Shown piece after piece: positions 57,422 to 64,000 of a DNA stretch of 64,000 nucleotides. The position numbers and the translations under genes were made by a program. This DNA is from AC-32 sp038237925 (GTDB lineage Bacteria > Actinomycetota > Thermoleophilia > Gaiellales > Gaiellaceae). The notes below the pieces were generated by a model. That model ran no database searches, had not been told where the DNA came from, and was given only the letters and a program-made list of their open reading frames with translations. The stretch's first letter is position 1, and each line of letters opens with the position of its first letter. The stretch is from NCBI GenBank assembly GCA_038237925.1, contig JBBRYF010000001.1, positions 186,001 to 250,000 on the forward strand. The letters are read 5' to 3'.

Positions 57422-58075
57422 CTACCAGACGTGTGGGATCAAGCGCGCCGTCGCCTGACGGTAGTCCGCGTAGTCCTGGCCGAAGCTGCGCTCGAGTGCT
57501 TGCTCTTCCACGCGAATGCGGGGGAGCATGCCGACGACCGTGGCCACGAGCAGAATCGCGAGGCTGACCCAGCTGCCGAGAGCGAGGCCGATCCCCACGT
57601 ACGTGAGGAGATTCCCTGCGTAGGCCGGGTGTCGCACCCGGCGGTACGGACCGCTCCGAATGACCCGCTGGCCCGCCTCGATCGTGACCTCGCGCCGAAA
57701 GTAGCGGCCGAGCGTCCAGACCGCCCACGAGCGGAGGGCGATCCCGGCCAGCGCCACGGCGACGCCGAAGCCGAGCGTCCACCAGGTGTCGGCGCCCGCC
57801 CGGAGCGAGGGCACGTGCTCCGCGAGCAGGTACGCGCCGATCAGCCCCGCGAGCAGCGCGCCGATCAGGAACTGCTTCGTCCAGCGGTCCTCGGACTCTG
57901 CGTCATCGCGGCGGCGGATCAGCAGCAGCGACTCGAGGACGCTGCCGCCGATTCGCCGGCGGCCGTCGCGCGCCTGGCCGAGATAGGTGGCCGCGACCTC
58001 GCCGCCGACCGCGGCCACGACCGTCCCGATGAGCACCGCGTGCGCAACGCGATCGCGCTGAATCAGCAAGTCCAT
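57422..58075 (-). CDS. ICMT/PEMT-family membrane methyltransferase
   Basis: 217 residues, about five hydrophobic segments. The C-terminal signature SGPYRRVRHPAYAGNLLTYV (G-P-Y-x2-V/R-R-H-P-x-Y) and EEQALERSFGQDYADYR mark isoprenylcysteine carboxyl methyltransferase and phospholipid methyltransferase relatives. SAM-dependent; lipid substrate unknown. ATG at 58075 chosen since the upstream frame lacks hydrophobic start. Divergent from the gene at 58178. Confidence 0.88.
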   Translation of the reverse strand: MDLLIQRDRVAHAVLIGTVVAAVGGEVAATYLGQARDGRRRIGGSVLESLLLIRRRDDAESEDRWTKQFLIGALLAGLIGAYLLAEHVPSLRAGADTWWTLGFGVAVALAGIALRSWAVWTLGRYFRREVTIEAGQRVIRSGPYRRVRHPAYAGNLLTYVGIGLALGSWVSLAILLVATVVGMLPRIRVEEQALERSFGQDYADYRQATARLIPHVW

Positions 58076-58177
58076 GGGACCCGCCTGAATTGCGGATGGC
58101 GCACAGTCTCCCGGCGCAACACTGACATTTGTGCGCTCTCGCACATTCCTTCCGTTTAGGAGTATGGTCGCTACACG

Positions 58178-58396
58178 GTGGTTGCCAGCGACGTCACGAA
58201 GCGCATTCTGTCGAGCTACGAAGCCGGTGACCTGATCACCACGTGCGCCTGGTGCAGGCGCGTCGAGTTCGACGGCGAGTGGCTCCTTGCGCCACACGCA
58301 GCGCTGACTGCGATCGACTCGCGCTACACGCTGTCGCACACGATCTGCCCGGACTGCGGCACCAAGCCGGCCTTCCGGCCGACGGCGCTCGTGTAG
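58178..58396 (+). CDS. small Cys-rich zinc-ribbon-like protein
   Basis: 72 residues. LITTCAWCRRVEFDGEW and HTICPDCGTKPAF give two C-x2-C knuckles separated by about 30 residues, a zinc ribbon. Similar tiny proteins occur beside response-regulator genes in actinobacteria. GTG start; no Shine-Dalgarno is clear. It converges on the ANTAR gene with 1 bp between stops. Confidence 0.72.
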   Translation: MVASDVTKRILSSYEAGDLITTCAWCRRVEFDGEWLLAPHAALTAIDSRYTLSHTICPDCGTKPAFRPTALV

Positions 58397-58397
58397 C

Positions 58398-58976
58398 TCA
58401 GCCGGTTCGGGTCGTCGTCGGCGTCCCGTCGATGATCGACTGGGCGATGTCGACAAGCAGGCTTTCCTTCCTGCGTGCCTGCTCGCGGAGCATCTGGAAC
58501 GCGCGCTCTTCGCCGATCGAGTGGCGCTCCATCAGGATGCCCTTGGCACGCTCGGTGATCGTGCGCCGCTTGAACGCTCATTCGAGGTCGCGGAACTCGG
58601 CAAAGCGGCGCAGGACGATCTCGATCGAGTTCTGCCACTCCTGCGGATCGCCGTCGGTGATGTGGGCGAAGATGCCGCGTCTCGCCGCCTCGACCACGAA
58701 TCCAGGGTCGGGCGCGTGCAAGAGCGCCACTACCGGACACGCCGCCTCGTGGACGATCTGCTCGATCAGCTCGAGCGCATGCTGCGAGCTCTCGCCGAGC
58801 CCGACGAACGCGACGTCCGGCTGCTCTCGAGCGGTCACCGGCCCGACCTCCGTCACCTCGATCTGCGGCGCGATCACGTCGTGCCCGAGGTCGGCGACGA
58901 GCGCCGCGACTTGAGCGAGGCGGTCTTGACGCTCGTTGGCCACGAGCACACGAAGACGGGTCACGTCTGAGGGCAT
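58398..58976 (-). pseudogene. response-regulator-like ANTAR protein, split by an in-frame TGA at 58580
   Basis: From ATG 58976: RLRVLVANERQDRLAQVAAL and PDVAFVGLGESSQHALELIE form a receiver-like domain with atypical acidic pocket. The reading stays in one frame, EFRDLE-stop-AFKRRTITERAKGILME. Homologues have Gly at this point (GGA), so one substitution to TGA removes the RNA-binding ANTAR domain (RAFQMLREQARRKESLLVD, AQSIIDGT). Either a real truncation or a base error; a second independent start cannot be excluded. Confidence 0.78.
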
Positions 58977-59027
58977 CAGCGATCCAGGTCGTTGCCTAAG
59001 AGCGAACATACCGTGTTTGGCGACTCG

Positions 59028-59468
59028 CTACCGCGATTGGGGCGGACGCCACTCATAGAGCGCGTCGGGCTCTTGCTCCATGTTTCCGTTGCCGTCGGTG
59101 AGCTTCACGAGCCGGAAACCGTGCCGCTCGTAGAGCCTCCGGGCACCGTCGTTCTGCTGGAACACCCAGAGCCCGAGCCGCTCGGGCCGGAGGGTCTTCG
59201 CGTGGTCGAGTAATGCGCCGCCGATCCCGCGGTTCTGGGCCGGCGGATCGGTGTAGAGGTGGGTGAGCTCGTCGCCGCTGAGCCCGGCGAACCCGACCAC
59301 GCGGTCATCGTCCTCCGCCACCCACACCTCGGTCCGCTCGAAGATCAAGCCGCCGAGACGCGCCCGAACGTCGTCCGGCACAGGCGGTAGGTAGATCATC
59401 GCGTCACGCGCGCGCAGGAAGAGCTCGCCGATCGCCGCGACGTCGTGGCGCGTCGCGCGACGGATCAT
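59028..59468 (-). CDS. GNAT family N-acetyltransferase
   Basis: 146 residues. IRRATRHDVAAIGELFLRA opens the fold; TEVWVAEDDDRVVGFAGLSG is beta2-4; acetyl-CoA loop TDPPAQNRGIGGALLDHA (Q/R-x-x-G-x-G/A); ARRLYERHGFRLV is the final motif. ATG at 59468 overlaps the GFA gene stop (ATGA). Substrate unknown. Confidence 0.9.
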   Translation of the reverse strand: MIRRATRHDVAAIGELFLRARDAMIYLPPVPDDVRARLGGLIFERTEVWVAEDDDRVVGFAGLSGDELTHLYTDPPAQNRGIGGALLDHAKTLRPERLGLWVFQQNDGARRLYERHGFRLVKLTDGNGNMEQEPDALYEWRPPQSR

Positions 59469-59872
59469 TCGAGCTCGTCGTGCTGCGGCAGGTCGTCCGT
59501 GATCTCGAACCACGGCGCCTTGGAGCCGACGTAGATGTGCTCCGTCGGGCGGATCGTCGGGCCGTCCACGAGCGACCCCATCGCGACGTGGACGTACGCG
59601 CCGTCGCGGACGACCGAGAAGAGGAACGAGCCGCACGCGGCACAGCGCGTATCGTTGAGATCGTCTTCCCCGAAGACGGCGAGCTGGTCCAGGCCGTCGG
59701 TGACGGTCAGCTTCTCGCGCTCGATGCCGGCGAATGCCTTGAAGGCCGAGCCGGTCGCCGCCCGGCATTCAGAGCAGTGGCAGTTCGCCGCGTAGCGGAA
59801 CTCGTCGGAGACGTGGTAACGAACCGCACCGCACCGGCACTTGCCCTGGAGCAAGCGATCGGATGACGCCAT
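59465..59872 (-). CDS. GFA-family (Mss4-fold) zinc protein
   Basis: 135 residues. GKCRCGAVRYHVSDEFRYAA, NCHCSECRAATGSAFKAFAG, and TRCAACGSFLFSVVRDGAYV carry the Cys ligands. Different branch from the one at 57001. ATG at 59872. Coupled to the downstream GNAT by ATGA. Role unknown. Confidence 0.9.
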   Translation of the reverse strand: MASSDRLLQGKCRCGAVRYHVSDEFRYAANCHCSECRAATGSAFKAFAGIEREKLTVTDGLDQLAVFGEDDLNDTRCAACGSFLFSVVRDGAYVHVAMGSLVDGPTIRPTEHIYVGSKAPWFEITDDLPQHDELE

Positions 59873-59915
59873 CTGTCCTCCTTCTGGTCGACGCTTCCTA
59901 GAGTAGATTCGCGCC

Positions 59916-60656
59916 GTGCAGGGCGACGACGGTTACTTCGACGAGCGCATCGCCGCCCGCTACGAGGAGTCCTCAGCGGAGATGTTCGAACCTGCGGTCG
60001 TCGACCCGGCGGTCGACCTGCTCGAGGAGCTCGCCGCGGGAGGACGCGCGCTGGAGCTCGGGATCGGGACGGGCCGGATCGCGTTGCCGCTCGCAGCGCG
60101 CCGGGTGCCGGTTCACGGGATCGAGCTGTCGAAGGCGATGGCCGCGAAGCTCCGCGAGAAGCCGGGCTCTGAGGCGATCGGCGTCACGATCGGCGACTTC
60201 GCGACCGCGACTGTCGACGGCACGTTCTCGCTCGCGTACCTTGTCTTCAACACGATCTCGAACCTGACGACGCAGGAAGAGCAGGTCGAGTGCTTCCGCA
60301 ATGTCTCGGCGCACCTCGAGCCCGGCGGCTGTTTCCTGATCGAGGTCGGGATCCCGCAGCTGCAGCGGCTCCCGCCGGGCGAGAGATTTCGGCCGTTCCA
60401 CGTGAGCGACGAGCACGTGGGCATCGACGAGTTCGATCTGGCGACGCAGCGCTCGTGGTCGCATCACTTCACGCTCGTCGACGGGAAGTACGAGCGCGTC
60501 TCGATGCCGTTCCGTTCCACCTGGCCGGCGGAGCTCGACCTGATGGCGCAGCTCGCCGGGATGACCCTGCGCGACCGCTGGGGCGGGTGGGAGCGCGAGC
60601 CCTTCACGAGCGAGAGCCGCAAACACGTCTCGGTCTGGGAGAAGCCGCTCGGTTAG
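59916..60656 (+). CDS. class I SAM-dependent methyltransferase
   Basis: 246 residues. GGRALELGIGTGRIALPLAA (motif I), VHGIELSKAMAAKLRE (Glu after beta2), GTFSLAYLVFNTISNLTTQE, and HLEPGGCFLIEVGIPQLQRL. The substrate is unknown. GTG start; 43 bp from the divergent GFA gene. Its stop overlaps the histidine kinase stop (convergent). Confidence 0.92.
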   Translation: MQGDDGYFDERIAARYEESSAEMFEPAVVDPAVDLLEELAAGGRALELGIGTGRIALPLAARRVPVHGIELSKAMAAKLREKPGSEAIGVTIGDFATATVDGTFSLAYLVFNTISNLTTQEEQVECFRNVSAHLEPGGCFLIEVGIPQLQRLPPGERFRPFHVSDEHVGIDEFDLATQRSWSHHFTLVDGKYERVSMPFRSTWPAELDLMAQLAGMTLRDRWGGWEREPFTSESRKHVSVWEKPLG

Positions 60657-62743
60657 CTGCGCACGGGCAGCTCGAGCGTGAAGCGCGAGCCGTTGCCGGG
60701 CTCCGACTCGACGCTCAGGAGCCCGTTCATCCGCTCCACGAGCTCGCGGCAGATGTAGAGCCCGAGCCCGCTTCCGCCGACGCCGTGGGTCTGCTGCGGG
60801 TCGAGCCGGTAGAACTTCTCGAAGATCCGCTCGCGCTCGCTCGGCGGGATCCCGAGGCCCTGGTCGATCACGTCGATCACGCAGGCGCCGTTGCCGTTGC
60901 GCACGTGGAGGTCGACGCGACCGCCGTCGGGCGAGTACTTGACGGCGTTGTCGACGAGGTTGACGAGCACCTGCCGCAGCTTGTTCTCGTCGCACGAAAT
61001 CGTCCGCGCCTCGTCCGCTTCGAGGCCGAGGGAGATGTTCTCCGGCAGGTGCATCTCCGCAGACTCGATCACGCGCGAGGCGACCTCGACCGGATTGCAA
61101 TCTGCGAGCTCGACCTCGATCGCGCCCGCGTCGAGCTGGCCGGCGAGCAGGATCTGGTCGACGATTCTTGCCAGCCGCGTGGCCTCGGACTCGATCATCT
61201 CCAGGAACTGCGTCCGGTCGTCGTCGCTGAGCTCGACGTCCTCGCGGCGAAGCGTCCGGACCGCGCCGTAGACAGCGGCGAGCGGGGTGCGCAGCTCATG
61301 GGACGCTGTGGCGACGAAGTCGCTACGCGTCTTCTCGAGCGCGTGCTCTTCCGTCACATCCTGGAGCGCGTAGACCGTTCCCTGTCCGAACTCGACGCCT
61401 GAGACGGCGACCCAGCGCTCGTGGCCGCCGAGCACGAGCGGCACCGTCACCGGGCGAGGCGCGCTTCCCGGAGCGAGCAGCGGGACGTGCGAGGTGAGCG
61501 CGTCCCACGCGGGCACGACATCGCCGACGGGGCAGCCGATCGCATCCTCCTCGGAGACTCCCGTGATCGCCGCCGCGGCCGGGTTCCAGTGCCGTACGTG
61601 ACCCGTTGCGTCGAGCAGGACGACGCCGTCGGCCACGTAGGCGAGCGCGCGGGCGGCATTGGCTCCGCGCTCGGCCTCGCGGAAGAGACGGGCGTTATCG
61701 ACGGCGATCGCGGCATGACGTCCCAGCTCGATGGCCAGCTCGAAGTCGGTCTCGGTGTAGGGCGGATGCTGCTCGGCCGCGATCAGCGTGAGAACGCCGA
61801 GCGTGCGGTTGCGCGCGATCAGCGGGACGGTGATGGAGGACTTCAGGCCGAGCTGATCCACGATCTCGCGGAGCTCCTCGTCGTCGCCGATCGCCTCGTC
61901 GAGCACCTCCTGGGGGAAATACGGGAAGAACTCGGGCTCGCCGCTGCGCAGCACCTGGGGCACGCCGGTCGGCGCGTCGGGGTCCGGCGGGTACATCTCC
62001 TGCAGCTCGTAGGCCCAGCTCACCTTCTCGGGGTCCTGGTGCGCAACCGCCAGCCGCTCGATCTCGCCGTTCGGGCCGACCATGTCGATCGCGCACCAGT
62101 CGGCCAGGCCCGGGACGCTCAGCTGTGCGACCTGACGCAGGGTCCGGTTGTAGTCGAGCGAGGAGCCGAGCAGCTCGCTCGCCTCGGCGAGAAAGGTCAT
62201 CCGCTCGCGCATCGTCTGCTCGGCGGCGTAGAGGCGCGAGCGCGCGAGTGCCTGCGCGGCCTGGCGTGCGAGCGCGATCTTCATCTCGCGCCGTTCGGAA
62301 TCGAACTCGATGTCCTCGTCGAACGAGAGCGACATCGCCCCGAAGACGCGCCCTTCGACCGTGAGCGGCACGACGACGAGTGCGTGCGCGTCCTGAGCCT
62401 GATGCGCGAGGGCCGGGTAGTCACGGTTTCGCTCCTGGAGGCTGGCGATGAAGACCGGCTCGCCGGTTCGGACCACCTCCGACATCGGCAGCTCGGCGTC
62501 GACCGGAAAAGCGGTCCACCCGCTCATCGCGGTTGCGTCGTAGCCGCGCTCGGCGAGGAGCTCGATGCTCGTTCCGTCTTCGCTCAGGACACCGATCGCG
62601 CCTGCGCGCGCCTCGGCGGCGCGCACGCCTTCGGTGAGGATCGCGTCCAGCACTTCCTGCGGTGTGACCGCCTCGGCGAGCAGCTCGGCGACACGCTGAA
62701 GTCGCCGTGCGCGATCCGCCGCTTCGTTGTCGTGCGTGCTCAC
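60653..62743 (-). CDS. GAF-GAF-PAS sensor histidine kinase
   Basis: 696 residues. First GAF (about residues 20-170, VTPQEVLDAILTEGVRAAEA), second GAF (about 195-360), PAS (RALAYVADGVVLLDATGHVR), HisKA with FVATASHELRTPLAAVYG (phospho-His), HATPase with NKLRQVLVNLVDNAVKYSPD (N box), DVIDQGLGIPPSERERIF (G1) and GVGGSGLGLYICREL (G2). Soluble, no membrane segment. GAF domains suggest small-molecule or redox sensing. Its start overlaps the upstream response-regulator stop (GTGA), a tight two-gene unit. Confidence 0.95.
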   Translation of the reverse strand: MSTHDNEAADRARRLQRVAELLAEAVTPQEVLDAILTEGVRAAEARAGAIGVLSEDGTSIELLAERGYDATAMSGWTAFPVDAELPMSEVVRTGEPVFIASLQERNRDYPALAHQAQDAHALVVVPLTVEGRVFGAMSLSFDEDIEFDSERREMKIALARQAAQALARSRLYAAEQTMRERMTFLAEASELLGSSLDYNRTLRQVAQLSVPGLADWCAIDMVGPNGEIERLAVAHQDPEKVSWAYELQEMYPPDPDAPTGVPQVLRSGEPEFFPYFPQEVLDEAIGDDEELREIVDQLGLKSSITVPLIARNRTLGVLTLIAAEQHPPYTETDFELAIELGRHAAIAVDNARLFREAERGANAARALAYVADGVVLLDATGHVRHWNPAAAAITGVSEEDAIGCPVGDVVPAWDALTSHVPLLAPGSAPRPVTVPLVLGGHERWVAVSGVEFGQGTVYALQDVTEEHALEKTRSDFVATASHELRTPLAAVYGAVRTLRREDVELSDDDRTQFLEMIESEATRLARIVDQILLAGQLDAGAIEVELADCNPVEVASRVIESAEMHLPENISLGLEADEARTISCDENKLRQVLVNLVDNAVKYSPDGGRVDLHVRNGNGACVIDVIDQGLGIPPSERERIFEKFYRLDPQQTHGVGGSGLGLYICRELVERMNGLLSVESEPGNGSRFTLELPVRS

Positions 62744-63219
62744 CGCTCCGGACTGGAGGAGATGCCCCGCCTGAGCTGCTCGCGCTCACCGCGCTCGATG
62801 CGGCCGAGCACGTTCTCGACGAAGTCGCCGATCGTCACCGGGTCGAACGGCTTGACCAGGTATCCGACCCCGCCGAGCTGCTCGCCGAGCCGCTTGTCGG
62901 CGGCCTCGGCGCGCGCCGTCAGGAAGACGATCGGGATGTCTCGGGTCTGCTCGTCCTTCGCCAGCTCCCGCGCGACCGTCCAGCCGTCGACCTCCGGCAT
63001 CATCACGTCGAGCAGCACGAGGTCCGGCCGTTCCTTCCGCGCCAGCTCCAGGGCCTCACGGCCGTCGCCGGCCTCGAGGACGTCCATCCCGGAGGCGGCG
63101 AGGTTGACGCGGCAGAGCAGCCGGATGGCGCGCTCGTCGTCGGCGACGAGCACCCGGCGCGCGGTTCCGGCGGCGAACCGGCTCGAAGCCTTCCCGCGCG
63201 ACTGCGGATCCCCGGGCAC
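62740..63219 (-). CDS. single-domain response regulator
   Basis: 159 residues. Receiver: RVLVADDERAIRLLCRVNLA (acidic pair), phospho-Asp in PDLVLLDVMMPEVDGWTVA, Thr in IPIVFLTARAEAADKR, Lys in GYLVKPFDPVTIGD. A basic N-terminal extension precedes it (SRGKASSRFAAGT). No output domain, so signalling is likely by protein contact. GTG at 63219 chosen; longer frames lack coding bias. Overlaps the histidine kinase start. Confidence 0.92.
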   Translation of the reverse strand: MPGDPQSRGKASSRFAAGTARRVLVADDERAIRLLCRVNLAASGMDVLEAGDGREALELARKERPDLVLLDVMMPEVDGWTVARELAKDEQTRDIPIVFLTARAEAADKRLGEQLGGVGYLVKPFDPVTIGDFVENVLGRIERGEREQLRRGISSSPER

Positions 63220-63424
63220 GCGGGGGCCGGACTCACAACGCCACAGCTGCCGCCGCCCGACAGACCCCCCGACTCGGCGAAGCGGAGCTGAGCGAATCGG
63301 ATGCGAAACCTCGGCTCTCACTCGGTCGGCGGATTCTACGGCTCTTTGGCGACGACCCCAAATGTCCGCGCTCGAGGCGATCGCGGGCGCGGGGCTCCTC
63401 TGGGCCGCAACTACAATCTCCACC

Positions 63425-63979
63425 GTGAAGATCGGCGTCCTGGCGGTGCAGGGGAACTTCCGCGAGCACGCGGCGATGCTGCGGCGGCTCGGCGTGGAGC
63501 CGATCGAGGTGCGCAAGCCCGAGCAGCTCGAGGGGCTCGACGGGCTCGTGATCCCTGGCGGCGAGTCGACGGCGATCATGCGGCTCGTCCGCCTGTACGG
63601 GCTCGAGGACGCGATCCGTGAGTTCGCAGGGCCACTCTTCGGCACCTGTGCCGGGATGATCCTGCTCGATCGCAACCACCTCGGCGTGCTCGATCTCGAA
63701 GTGGCGCGCAACGCCTTCGGCCGTCAGGTCGCGAGCTTCGAGGCCGATCTCCGGCTCGCCGGCGATGACGAGCCGCTGCGCGGTGTGTTCATCCGCGCGC
63801 CGCGCGTCGCCGACGTCGGCGCGGGCGTCGAGGTGCTGGCCGAGCTCGACGGCGAGCCGGTGCTACTGCGCGAGGGGCGCGTGCTCGTCGCGTCCTTCCA
63901 TCCGGAGCTGACGGACGACACGCGTGTGCACGAGCGGTTCCTCGACCTCGTTCGGGAGGAGACGAATGTCCGGGCATAG
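63425..63979 (+). CDS. pdxT: pyridoxal 5'-phosphate synthase glutaminase subunit PdxT
   Basis: 184 residues. KIGVLAVQGNFREHAAMLRR, GLVIPGGESTAIMRLVRL, the nucleophile in LFGTCAGMILLDR, and C-terminal LVASFHPELTDDTRVHERF (His, Glu) are diagnostic. It supplies ammonia to PdxS (13 kb away). GTG start; 205 bp upstream is the divergent promoter shared with the response regulator. Stop overlaps yebC. Confidence 0.97.
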   Translation: MKIGVLAVQGNFREHAAMLRRLGVEPIEVRKPEQLEGLDGLVIPGGESTAIMRLVRLYGLEDAIREFAGPLFGTCAGMILLDRNHLGVLDLEVARNAFGRQVASFEADLRLAGDDEPLRGVFIRAPRVADVGAGVEVLAELDGEPVLLREGRVLVASFHPELTDDTRVHERFLDLVREETNVRA

Positions 63980-64000
63980 CAAATGGAGCTCGATCAAGCA
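63966..64000 (+). CDS. yebC: YebC/PmpR family protein, 5' end only
   Basis: Eleven complete codons from ATG at 63966 read MSGHSKWSSIK, the invariant N-terminus of YebC/TACO1 proteins (usually MAGHSKWANIK). It overlaps the pdxT stop by 14 bases. The pdxT-yebC order is common in actinobacteria. The rest is outside the window. Confidence 0.88.
   Translation, partial: MSGHSKWSSIK

Noticed and set aside
58578..58580. Selenocysteine codon in the ANTAR gene
   Set aside because: Homologues have Gly, no Cys or Sec; no hairpin suited to a bacterial SECIS is apparent and no sel genes are in the window.
61421..63424. Long plus-strand reading frame antisense to the histidine kinase and response regulator
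   Set aside because: It is open because of GC-rich codon use on the other strand; the kinase has all motifs, and only the last 184 codons (pdxT) of this frame are real.
1..64000. CRISPR array
   Set aside because: The only short repeats are pairs (33 bp, 28 bp, 41 bp) or a scattered 9-mer; no regular spacer structure and no cas genes.
1..64000. rRNA genes and IS-type transposases
   Set aside because: No conserved rRNA segments and no DDE or HUH transposase protein were found on either strand.

Overview
The window is GC-rich DNA (mostly C or G at third codon positions) with dense, overlapping genes. It looks like an actinobacterial chromosome, most plausibly Thermoleophilia/Gaiellales-like. 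Support: a clpS-DUF2017 pair, a SigA-type sigma factor, a SAM/ANTAR/TetR-rich gene set, a resuscitation-factor-like secreted protein, GTG starts and ATGA/GTGA stop-start overlaps. The taxon is inferred; no rRNA is present.

Layout. 0-2.1 kb: an anti-sigma factor cut by the window edge, tatC, tatA and a ferritin-like protein, all on minus. 2.5-9.4 kb: mixed small genes (PEP-mutase/isocitrate-lyase family, DUF4232-like, C39-like secreted protease, DUF2277, a frameshifted secreted protein, GNAT, cytochrome P450 overlapping queF, a nucleoside-deoxyribosyltransferase-like protein). 9.4-10.5 kb: a stand-alone archaeal-type ATPase. 10.8-17.4 kb: a TetR regulator with a clear operator, then a tight gamma-glutamyl-amine (Puu-like) catabolic operon of permease, glutamine-synthetase-like ligase, class-I amidotransferase hydrolase, aldehyde dehydrogenase and SDR. 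17.4-23.9 kb: sulfotransferase, MFS exporter, Rpf-like protein, sigA, nucleotidyltransferase, phosphoesterase, clpS, DUF2017, YjbQ.

24.1-45.1 kb: the most notable region. A CAT-anticodon tRNA gene is followed by a tyrosine integrase, and the last 45 bases of the tRNA recur exactly at 45038-45082. This is the signature of an integrative element of about 20.9 kb. The integrase end holds an excisionase-like protein, a coiled-coil peptide, a winged-helix/zinc-finger protein, a MarR regulator and one of two paralogous Cys-rich HGG-type proteins. The middle is metabolic cargo: HAD phosphatase, choline-kinase-like protein, a second amino-acid/amine permease, a dimethylglycine/sarcosine-dehydrogenase-like FAD-GcvT protein, and remnants of VOC and S58 genes. 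The far end has YihY, the second HGG protein, an adenylate-cyclase/NB-ARC/TPR regulator, a decayed GFA gene, a membrane protein between direct repeats, and a TolB-like propeller. No phage structural or conjugation genes are visible. A 9-mer lies near both ends and in tandem upstream of the first HGG gene.

45.1-64 kb: chromosomal again. It holds a frameshifted flavin monooxygenase with a cNMP-binding partner, a peptidoglycan hydrolase, pdxS, kinases, cupins, VOC, methyltransferases, an ANTAR response regulator broken by one stop codon, GFA proteins, a histidine kinase/response regulator pair, pdxT, and the first codons of yebC at the right edge.

About a dozen genes carry single-base frameshifts or nonsense changes, nearly all right of 29 kb. 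They could be real decay or residual sequencing indels, and this should be settled before any is called a pseudogene.
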